Assembly (NCBI GenBank): GCA_009701105.1
Contig: WLKU01000083.1
Location: 1 to 6,222 of the forward strand
Origin: Actinomycetota bacterium
GTDB lineage: Bacteria > Actinomycetota > Acidimicrobiia > Acidimicrobiales > Ilumatobacteraceae
Reading direction: 5' to 3'
DNA length: 6,222 nt
Shown here one piece after another: positions 1 through 5,789 of this stretch (its first letter is position 1; every line of letters starts with the position of its first letter). A program made the translations under genes and the position numbers. The notes under the pieces were generated by a model. That model saw nothing but the letters and a program-made list of their open reading frames with translations. It was not told the origin of the DNA and made no database searches.

Positions 1-693
1 AGCACTGGTGTGCATAACACCTGCAACATCGACTCCGGTTTTTGGAATGAACTTGGTGATTTCGTCTAGAGGTAAATCATCAAAAGCATGAAATGCAACG
101 ACGCGGCCATCTGTTGTACGCCGTGCGCTCAGGCCAAACCATACGGGCAGTCCTGTTGCGAGCGCTGCCTCGAGTGCAAGCGGGACGCGGGTAGGTTCGT
201 ACATCATTTCGAGCATGATGTGGTCGACGCCCGCTTTTTTGAGAACCTGTGCAAGTTCGTGAAATGCATCTGATATTTGGTTGAGTGGAGGTGTCTTGGT
301 TGGGTCGACAACTGCAGTGCCCTCGGCGACAGGCACCATGTGAGAGAGCGAACCAGCAACAACTACTTTGCGACCGGCAGGTGCCAAGTCGCGCGCGCGC
401 AGTGCAGCCTCAACAGCGATGGTATTGATCTCTTCTACACGGTCGCCAAATCCTGCATCAGTGAGCATCAGGCGGGACGATGCAAATGTGTTGGCCGTAA
501 TGACGTCGGCACCTGCCTTGATGTAGTCGAGATGAATCTCGGTGAGTAGCGCGCTATTTGTGAGCGAAGCAGGGCCACACCAAGCAGCAGTGTTCATCTG
601 CGCGCCACGGCGTTGCAACTCGGTACCGGTTGCACCATCTAAAACAATGATGTCTTTGGCGTCTAGGCGCTTTTTGATGTGTTGATAATTCAT
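1..693 (-). CDS. Homocysteine S-methyltransferase family protein (3' part lost at left window edge)
   Basis: Open from the ATG at 693 to the window edge: 231 residues with no stop. The family is a TIM barrel that moves a methyl group from a donor such as betaine, S-methylmethionine or methyl-folate to homocysteine in the cytoplasm. Visible motifs are DGATGTEL at residues 19-26, TANTF at 66-70, AGSL at 113-116 and LEMMYE at 161-166, all in the family order. The full family length is about 300 residues, so roughly a quarter is missing, including the GGCCG zinc motif. Where relatives usually read GVNC (first zinc cysteine), this protein reads GVMHTSA at 225-231, with His228. A second in-frame ATG at 705 would add four residues (MLIS); neither start has a clear Shine-Dalgarno. 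It lies 57 bases downstream of the LysE-type exporter on the same strand, so co-transcription is likely. The family is secure; the methyl donor, and whether homocysteine is the acceptor, are not. Confidence 0.87.
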   Translation of the reverse strand, partial: MNYQHIKKRLDAKDIIVLDGATGTELQRRGAQMNTAAWCGPASLTNSALLTEIHLDYIKAGADVITANTFASSRLMLTDAGFGDRVEEINTIAVEAALRARDLAPAGRKVVVAGSLSHMVPVAEGTAVVDPTKTPPLNQISDAFHELAQVLKKAGVDHIMLEMMYEPTRVPLALEAALATGLPVWFGLSARRTTDGRVVAFHAFDDLPLDEITKFIPKTGVDVAGVMHTSA

Positions 694-750
694 AGATATC
701 AACATTAACGGTGTGCCGCTTGAATGTAGTCCTCGGAATTGGCTCTGTTG

Positions 751-1314
751 TTATGAGCTAGTTGGCGCAACGGTCGTGCCGGCCACAACACCGAGCAACA
801 CAAAAACAGTGCCAGCGACGTATCGCTGCACAAATGGAAGCGATCGACCGGTGAGCAGCCGAGACCGCAATGCACTTGCGGTCAGCGCATACAGCGCGTC
901 GGTGATGCAACCAATTAATACAAAGGTTGAGCCCAAGATGAGCGACTGCAGTGCTGGCGAACCACGACCAGTGTCAATAAATTGCGGCAAAAACGATAAA
1001 AAGAACAATGCAACTTTGGGATTAAAAATATTGACAATGATTCCCTGAGTGAATGATCGACGCAATGTAACTGAAGTTGAAGTGTCCGAAAATATTGCTG
1101 GTTTGCGTAGGAGTGTGCGCAAGCCAATGAAAACCAAATAACCCGCACCAATCCACTTGACTGCCGTAAATGCGGTTTGAGAGGCAGCGATGATCGCAGA
1201 GAGTCCTGCCGTGGCCGCTACGACGTGAAAGAAGTTTCCGATCTCGAGTCCGGCTACCGCAGACAATGCAACGCTTCTACCGTCTGAAACGCTGCGGTTA
1301 ATGATGTACAGCAC
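751..1314 (-). CDS. LysE/RhtB-family amino-acid exporter, N-terminus unsettled
   Basis: Inner-membrane exporter of the LysE/RhtB superfamily, which expels amino acids and derivatives such as homoserine, threonine or lysine. From the GTG at 1314 it has 187 residues in hydrophobic blocks. The family hallmark NPKVALFFLSFLPQF sits near residues 98-112. Family members are usually about 205-210 residues and begin with a helix ending in PGPA. That helix is present here in the same frame just upstream: DSLLAFAAASLALLVIPGPA is encoded by 1374-1315. No ATG, GTG or TTG precedes it before the in-frame stop at 1410-1408. The GTG at 1314 is therefore only the first conventional start and would delete the conserved first helix. 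A rare ATT (1407) or ATC (1386) start, or a small frameshift near 1375-1383, is likelier. The stop TAA is at 753-751. The methyltransferase gene follows on the same strand. The substrate cannot be told from the sequence. Confidence 0.85.
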   Translation of the reverse strand: MLYIINRSVSDGRSVALSAVAGLEIGNFFHVVAATAGLSAIIAASQTAFTAVKWIGAGYLVFIGLRTLLRKPAIFSDTSTSVTLRRSFTQGIIVNIFNPKVALFFLSFLPQFIDTGRGSPALQSLILGSTFVLIGCITDALYALTASALRSRLLTGRSLPFVQRYVAGTVFVLLGVVAGTTVAPTSS

Positions 1315-1475
1315 GGCGGGACCAGGAATGACGAGTAGTGCAAGCGACGCCGCAGCGAAGGCGAGAAGTGAGTCGAGAGGAGGGATACTTCCACGATAGG
1401 GGTCAATTCAGTACCACAACCAGTAATTAGGTGTAGGGTAAGCACAACTAGGCAAGCAATGATCGGGGGATCATC
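1315..1475. other. Divergent intergenic region plus the uncapped 5' end of the exporter
   Basis: This stretch separates the minus-strand exporter from the plus-strand cupredoxin gene. Positions 1315-1377 still encode, on the minus strand, the conserved first membrane helix of the exporter, so the true non-coding part is only about 1410-1475. It must hold promoters for both directions. On the minus strand TTGACC (1406-1401) resembles a -35 box, but I cannot pair it with a convincing -10. On the plus strand TAGGGT (1434-1439) is a weak -10 candidate. GATC GGGGG ATC at 1461-1472 places a G-run six bases before the cupredoxin ATG and is its likely ribosome-binding site. Confidence 0.45.
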
Positions 1476-1913
1476 ATGAGGGGATCAATTCTTAAGGCAG
1501 TTCCAGTTGCACTGTTCTTGACCGTCGCAACAGTGGGTTGTGGGGCAGACAGCAACGATGGAGCAAATGCAACGAGCAATGACATCACCGGAACACTTCA
1601 CGAATGGGCAGTGGAAATCGATGCGACAACCGCGGCAGCAGGTGACGTCACATTCACTATGACCAATGAGGGCACAATTGGCCATGAGTTCCTGGTAGTA
1701 AAAACCGATATCGCAGTCGGGGCAATTCCTCTTGATGGAGATCACTTTGCCGAGCCAACCGATGGCATTGAAGTGATCAATGAAATTGGCGAATTTGCTA
1801 AGGGCACAACTGAGTCGTTGACGGTTAATTTGACGCCAGGTACATATCAGTTGGTTTGCAACTTGCCAGACCACTATGAGGCAGGGATGAGTATTTCATT
1901 CAAAGTCGAATAA
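1476..1913 (+). CDS. Blue copper (cupredoxin) lipoprotein
   Basis: A 145-residue exported protein with a type 1 copper fold, expected to carry electrons or bind copper outside the cytoplasmic membrane. Residues 1-21 form a signal peptide with a Lys and a hydrophobic core, followed by TVGC with Cys22. This resembles a lipobox, so lipid anchoring is likely though the match is loose. A Ser/Asn/Asp/Gly-rich linker (about 24-38) leads to the beta-sandwich. The four expected copper ligands are visible: His70 in IGHEF, then Cys128, His133 and Met138 in CNLPDHYEAGM. The C-x4-H-x4-M spacing is like auracyanin rather than plastocyanin. The start is supported by GGGGG at 1465-1469, six bases before the ATG. 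The ferredoxin-P450 pair begins 56 bases downstream on the same strand. The partner is unknown; roles in respiration, copper handling or service to a secreted oxidase are all possible. Confidence 0.88.
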   Translation: MRGSILKAVPVALFLTVATVGCGADSNDGANATSNDITGTLHEWAVEIDATTAAAGDVTFTMTNEGTIGHEFLVVKTDIAVGAIPLDGDHFAEPTDGIEVINEIGEFAKGTTESLTVNLTPGTYQLVCNLPDHYEAGMSISFKVE

Positions 1914-1969
1914 GACATATGGGTTTCCCAACTCGTATGGGTCGGGTGACATTTATTAGTCTGTAGATC
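1914..1969 (+). promoter_or_regulatory. Short intergenic with direct repeat TATGGGT, possible promoter of ferredoxin-P450
   Basis: TATGGGT occurs at 1918-1924 and again at 1936-1942, a spacing of 18 bases that could place two regulator contacts on nearly the same DNA face. TGGG-TTT-CCCA (1920-1930) is a small inverted repeat overlapping the first copy, without a following T-run. TATTAG at 1954-1959 is a possible -10 that would start transcription only a few bases before the ferredoxin ATG. No Shine-Dalgarno is evident there, so a leaderless or very short-leader message is possible. All of this is pattern reading only. Confidence 0.25.
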
Positions 1970-2164
1970 ATGAGAGTTTCTGTCATTGATGACGCATGCC
2001 ATGGCCACCAGATGTGTGCGATTGCCGCACCAGAGGTTTTCGGAAGCGATGAAATGGGAAATGCCATTGTGCTCATAGACGGTGACATCCCTGCAGAGTT
2101 GCAGGCTAAAACTCGACGAGCAGAATCAAATTGCCCGGAGCGTGCAATCGTCATCACCGATTAA
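1970..2164 (+). CDS. P450-associated single-cluster ferredoxin (3Fe-4S type, CXXHXXC variant)
   Basis: A 64-residue acidic cytoplasmic electron carrier of the short ferredoxin group that serves actinobacterial cytochromes P450. The cluster-binding pattern is Cys10-x2-His13-x2-Cys16 followed by Cys55-Pro56. Only three cysteines are present, and His occupies the position that is Cys in four-iron relatives. VFGSDEMGNA (23-32) and the ending CPERAIVITD are typical of the family. The length matches the usual 62-70 residues. The P450 gene starts 36 bases downstream on the same strand, which strongly suggests an operon and a direct redox partnership. No ferredoxin reductase is encoded in the window, so electrons must arrive from a reductase coded elsewhere. 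The start is the only sensible ATG, but it lacks an obvious ribosome-binding site. Confidence 0.92.
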   Translation: MRVSVIDDACHGHQMCAIAAPEVFGSDEMGNAIVLIDGDIPAELQAKTRRAESNCPERAIVITD

Positions 2165-2200
2165 TTTTTCATGAACCAATAACTGGGGGAGTTATTACTT

Positions 2201-3409
2201 ATGACTGAAGTTCGCAAACCTGTAGAAGATTTGTTGACCGACTACGACATTTTTGAGCCGGAGTTTGTCAAAGACCCGTATCCAAGTTTTTCTGAAATAC
2301 GTGAATCTGCTTGCCCGATCGCGCGCACCGAGCGCTATGAAGGATCGTGGTTGCCAACGCGTTACGAAGATGTTGTAGCAATCGCGCAAGAGTACGAGAC
2401 GTTTACATCGCGTGGCATTTTGGTTGTGCCACCATTTCCTGGTCAAGGTGAAGGCGCCTACGGCGGAGTTACAGCACCACCAATCACTTCCGACCCACCA
2501 GATCATCACTGGCATCGTCGACTGATATTGCCGGTGTTTTCACCACAGTCTGTTGCCAAGTTTGAGCAGGGCACACGCGACTTGTGCAACCAGCTGATTG
2601 ATGAAGTGATTGATAAGGGCACTGCCGACGCGGCAGCCGATTACGCGCAACACATTCCTGTTCGCGTGATCGCAACTTTGCTTGGCGTGCCACTCGAGAT
2701 GGAAGCCGATTTCACTGCATGGGTGCGTGCGGCACTTGAAAACATTCTGGATGCAGAAGGACGTAAATGGGCTCGCAAGAACATCATTGAATTCTTTTTG
2801 GCGCAAGTTGCAGAGCGTAAACAGAATCCTCGCGAAGACGACTTCATTACCGAGTTGATGAACACCGAAGTAGAGGGCAAAGTTGTGCCAATCGAGTACG
2901 TGCTTGGTGTTTGCAACTTGATGCTTGTCGCAGGAGTAGACACCACGTGGTCTGCAATTGGCTCATGCATGTGGCACATGGCCCAGCATCCAGAGCACCG
3001 CAAACAATTGCGCGAAAATCCAGACTTGTGGCCAACAGCTATTGAAGAGCTGTTGCGCATGTATGCGCCAGTGACAATGGCTCGCATTGTTGATCATGAC
3101 GTCGAGTTTCAAGGTTGCCCGATGAAAGCAGGCGATCGAGTTCTCATGGCTTTCCCAGCGGCTAACCGTGACCCACGACAATTTGAAAACCCTGACGAAG
3201 TGATCTTGGATCGAGAGCACAATCGCCACGTTGCATTTGGTTCTGGCATTCATCGTTGCGCAGGCAGCAACTTGGCGCGACTCGAAGTACGCGTTGCATT
3301 GCAGACGTGGCTCGAGAGAATTCCCGAATTTGAACTTGTTGATAAAACTGACGTGACATGGGCGGGTGGCCAAGTGCACGGCCCGCGCAAGTGCTTGGTG
3401 AAGTTCTAG
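2201..3409 (+). CDS. Cytochrome P450 monooxygenase
   Basis: A 402-residue soluble bacterial P450, a haem-thiolate enzyme that inserts one oxygen atom from O2 into an organic substrate using electrons from a ferredoxin. It is complete at the usual length of about 400. Landmarks in order: DPPDHHWHRR at 98-107 (C-helix, H102-x3-R106); the I-helix oxygen-activation motif AGVDTT at 244-249; the ExxR pair Glu283/Arg286; NRDPRQFENPDE around 322-333; and the haem loop FGSGIHRCAG at 346-355 with the axial ligand Cys353. The C-terminus WAGGQVHGPRK is like several actinobacterial CYP families. I cannot assign a CYP family or substrate. GGGGGAG at 2185-2191, nine bases before the ATG, supports the start. 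The ferredoxin gene lies immediately upstream. The stop TAG at 3407-3409 touches the stop of the convergent MMPL gene. Confidence 0.96.
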   Translation: MTEVRKPVEDLLTDYDIFEPEFVKDPYPSFSEIRESACPIARTERYEGSWLPTRYEDVVAIAQEYETFTSRGILVVPPFPGQGEGAYGGVTAPPITSDPPDHHWHRRLILPVFSPQSVAKFEQGTRDLCNQLIDEVIDKGTADAAADYAQHIPVRVIATLLGVPLEMEADFTAWVRAALENILDAEGRKWARKNIIEFFLAQVAERKQNPREDDFITELMNTEVEGKVVPIEYVLGVCNLMLVAGVDTTWSAIGSCMWHMAQHPEHRKQLRENPDLWPTAIEELLRMYAPVTMARIVDHDVEFQGCPMKAGDRVLMAFPAANRDPRQFENPDEVILDREHNRHVAFGSGIHRCAGSNLARLEVRVALQTWLERIPEFELVDKTDVTWAGGQVHGPRKCLVKF

Positions 3410-5656
3410 CTAGTTTTTGCCTTCAACATCAATCTTTGGCAGGAGACGGTTGATCCACGCTGGAATCCACCAGTTGCGATCACCCAAGAGTTCCATTGTT
3501 GCTGGAACTAACACCATGCGCACGATTGTTGCATCGATGAATACGGCAACTGCAAGACCAAGTCCAAACAACTTGAGGTCGCGGTCGTAGCCGAGCACGA
3601 ATGAACCGAACACGAACACCATGATCAACGCAGCGGCAGTGATGACTCGCGCAGTTGCTGCAAGGCCATCGGCAACAGCAGATGCGTTATCGCCAGTGCG
3701 GTCGTATTCTTCTTTGACACGCGAGAGCAAAAACACTTCATAGTCCATCGACAAACCAAAGACGATTGCGAACAACATCATCGGAGCCCACGACTCAATT
3801 GGTCCGGCTTTTCCAACACCAATGAGACTGATTCCCCATCCCCATTGAAAAACGGCAACGAGTACGCCATAAGCCGCACCGATTGACAACAGGTTCATGA
3901 TTACTGCTTTGAGTGGCACGAGCAAACTGCGAAATACGGCCATCAACAACAAAAACGAAAGGGAGAGGACACCGATAAACAGATACGGCATGCGCGAACC
4001 AATTGCCGTAGCAAAATCAGCGCCAGACGCGGTGAAGCCACCAACTTTTGCGTCAACACCAGTTGGTGGAATGACATCACTGCGCAAGAACTTGACGAGA
4101 TCGTAGGTTGCTGCGTCTTGTGGGGCAGTGGTTGGGTATGCGATAACTAGCGAGAGTGATCCATCGGCGGATGCTGGTGTGCTTTGAGCAAATGCAATAC
4201 CTTCTGTTGATTGCAGCGTGCCTACGAACGCGGCAAGTGCATCAGGGTTTGCTGCGGTATCACCCTGCACGGTGATGTAGAGCGGACCATTAAATCCTGG
4301 ACCAAAACCGTCTGCGAGCATGTCAAATGCCTTGCGCACAGTCGTAGTTGTCGGTGCATTGCCGTTATCGCCAAAGCCGAGCCGAATCGATGCAAGTGGG
4401 GCTGCCAAAACGAGCAGAATTGCGGTTGCACTGAGTGCGGCTGACCAAGGACGACGCTGAATAAAACGACTCCAGCGATACCAAAATGTGAGTTCCTTGG
4501 CTTTTTTCAATCGATGTTTGATTGGAGTGCGCAACGGCTTGATCACCAAACTGATGAGTGTGACACCAACGGTGATGGCAAGACCCACCAAGAAAATCTT
4601 TATTGAGTGATTGATTACTGCGATCAGAGAGATCAATACAAAAGCAACGAGTGCAACGAGGGCGGCACGAGTTGTGACGTTGACCCGATGTTTGACTACT
4701 GCAAGTAGGGCTGGAAGAAGTGTGATTGACGCAATGATCATCAAGAGCACACCGACTACTGCGCCAATTGCTAAGCCGCGAGCAAATGCGAGCCCCATTA
4801 AGAACAGTCCAAGCAATGAAATGATCACGGTGATGCCAGCAAAAATCACAGCACGACCAGAAGTGTCAACCGCGTCAACGACCGCATCTTCGACGCTGAG
4901 ACCATTCTCGAGTCCTTCGCGATAACGAGTCACAATAAATAATGCGTAGTCGATGCCAACTCCTAGTCCGATCATCGCAACGAGTGATGTGGTGAAGTCG
5001 GGCATTCCAACAACGTGACTAAAAATGGTAACGAGTGATGTGCCAGCACCGAGACCAATCAACGCCGTGCCAATAGGCAAACCCATCGCGAGCACCGAAC
5101 CAAATGCAAGAACCAGAATGATTACTGCTGCAAGTAATCCGTACAGCTCGCTAGCTGGTAACTCAAACACATCAAAGATTTCTCCTCCGTATTCAATCTC
5201 AACACCATCAAGACTGAACTTCTTGCCAATTTCTTGGATTTCGGAACCAAGCGAGATCAATTCACTTTGCGAGCGCAAAGTGACGTCGATGACGGCAAAG
5301 GCTGTTGTACCTGATGGGTTGATCTTGCCTGGGGTGTCGAAGGGGCTCGATACTGTAACTCCCGAAATTTGGGCAACTTGGGTAAACATTTCAGTCATGG
5401 ATGATTTGATTTCATCCGATGTGACTCCATTAGACGAAGTGAATACGATTTGCCCACCGAAGCCAGCGCGGTCTGGGCTGTTGGCTTCAAGAAGCTCGCG
5501 AACGTCATTTGATTCACTCTTTGGAAGCTCGAATTGTGTAGCGAAGTTTGGTCCAACCGAATTTGAGATTGCACCCAAAACAATGACGAGCAGTAACCAA
5601 AATCCGACCATCAATCGGCGATGGCGTACGGAAAAACGAGCAAGACGAATCAACAT
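3410..5656 (-). CDS. MMPL/RND-family transporter (YdfJ/MmpL-like)
   Basis: A 748-residue inner-membrane transporter driven by the proton gradient. Family members export lipids, polyketide-like molecules or drugs. The first helix is at about 15-34, after RLARFSVRHRRL. A first extracytoplasmic porter domain covers about 35-168, and helices 2-6 cover about 170-321 with GVGIDY at 232-237. After the linker, a helix at about 404-424 leads to the second porter domain (about 425-553) and helices at about 556-720 with GLSMDY at 634-639. The two Asp-Tyr pairs, D236-Y237 and D638-Y639, match the proton-relay residues known in MmpL3. Unusually, the linker holds two more hydrophobic segments (about 331-347 and 352-372) before FWYRWSRFIQRRPW. 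The start ATG fits the conserved family N-terminus but has C-runs instead of a Shine-Dalgarno. The cargo is unknown. It is convergent with the P450 and 133 bases downstream of the sulfatase. Confidence 0.95.
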   Translation of the reverse strand: MLIRLARFSVRHRRLMVGFWLLLVIVLGAISNSVGPNFATQFELPKSESNDVRELLEANSPDRAGFGGQIVFTSSNGVTSDEIKSSMTEMFTQVAQISGVTVSSPFDTPGKINPSGTTAFAVIDVTLRSQSELISLGSEIQEIGKKFSLDGVEIEYGGEIFDVFELPASELYGLLAAVIILVLAFGSVLAMGLPIGTALIGLGAGTSLVTIFSHVVGMPDFTTSLVAMIGLGVGIDYALFIVTRYREGLENGLSVEDAVVDAVDTSGRAVIFAGITVIISLLGLFLMGLAFARGLAIGAVVGVLLMIIASITLLPALLAVVKHRVNVTTRAALVALVAFVLISLIAVINHSIKIFLVGLAITVGVTLISLVIKPLRTPIKHRLKKAKELTFWYRWSRFIQRRPWSAALSATAILLVLAAPLASIRLGFGDNGNAPTTTTVRKAFDMLADGFGPGFNGPLYITVQGDTAANPDALAAFVGTLQSTEGIAFAQSTPASADGSLSLVIAYPTTAPQDAATYDLVKFLRSDVIPPTGVDAKVGGFTASGADFATAIGSRMPYLFIGVLSLSFLLLMAVFRSLLVPLKAVIMNLLSIGAAYGVLVAVFQWGWGISLIGVGKAGPIESWAPMMLFAIVFGLSMDYEVFLLSRVKEEYDRTGDNASAVADGLAATARVITAAALIMVFVFGSFVLGYDRDLKLFGLGLAVAVFIDATIVRMVLVPATMELLGDRNWWIPAWINRLLPKIDVEGKN

Positions 5657-5680
5657 GTGGGGGGATTCTTTCGGGGGGAT
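5657..5680 (-). repeat. Tandem GGGGGGAT repeat (C-runs in the MMPL leader)
   Basis: GGGGGGAT occurs on the plus strand at 5659-5666 and 5673-5680, a period of 14 bases. Read on the coding strand of the transporter, the leader is ATCCCCCC, six bases, ATCCCCCC, AC, then ATG. C-runs therefore occupy the spacing where a purine-rich ribosome-binding site belongs. The function is unknown; a protein operator or a translational control element are both possible. Confidence 0.5.
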
Positions 5681-5683
5681 AAT

Positions 5684-5698
5684 GCAAGCTGGGCTTGC
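5684..5698. promoter_or_regulatory. Perfect 6-3-6 palindrome upstream of the MMPL gene
   Basis: GCAAGC-TGG-GCTTGC is a perfect inverted repeat of six-base arms around a three-base centre, 28 bases upstream of the transporter start. A further CAAG at 5706-5709 continues the CAAG/CTTG half-site series (5685-5688 and 5694-5697). On the minus strand a weak promoter overlaps it: TTGTTC, an 18-base spacer, then CATTAT. The palindrome would fill the spacer, as repressor operators often do. No regulator gene is in the window. Confidence 0.35.
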
Positions 5699-5722
5699 GT
5701 ATGAACAAGTTAAATGTTAGTC

Positions 5723-5732
5723 AGGCATGCCT
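5723..5732. promoter_or_regulatory. Perfect 10-bp palindrome AGGCATGCCT
   Basis: A self-complementary ten-base site in the 133-base gap between the sulfatase stop and the MMPL start. It has no loop and no T-run, so it is not a terminator. A dimeric regulator site is possible, but a ten-base palindrome can arise by chance. Confidence 0.25.
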
Positions 5733-5789
5733 ATTTTGTCTGGCCACTATCCCGTGGCATTGTTCACTGCCAAATTGATAGTGAGAAAT

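Noticed and set aside
277..549. A 90-residue plus-strand open frame, and the shorter one at 88-273
   Set aside because: Both lie opposite the methyltransferase frame, which runs unbroken to the window edge with conserved motifs.
713..1048. A 111-residue plus-strand open frame
   Set aside because: Antisense to the LysE/RhtB exporter, whose conserved motifs are clear.
1920..1930. TGGG-TTT-CCCA as a terminator after the cupredoxin gene
   Set aside because: A four-pair stem with no downstream T-run is too weak.
2171..2182. A three-codon frame (ATG AAC CAA TAA) between ferredoxin and P450
   Set aside because: Too short to support as a leader peptide and without a ribosome-binding site.
2641..3087. 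A 148-residue minus-strand open frame within the P450
   Set aside because: Shadow of the P450 coding frame; its composition is not protein-like and no motif is recognisable.
5025..5720. A 231-residue plus-strand open frame
   Set aside because: Lies opposite the well-supported MMPL gene for most of its length, is rich in Ser/Pro/Thr/Ile with no family resemblance, and behaves as an antisense shadow.
5743..5758. GCCAC-TATCCC-GTGGC hairpin as a terminator of the sulfatase gene
   Set aside because: Only five stem pairs and no T-run on either strand, so it does not meet a terminator pattern.
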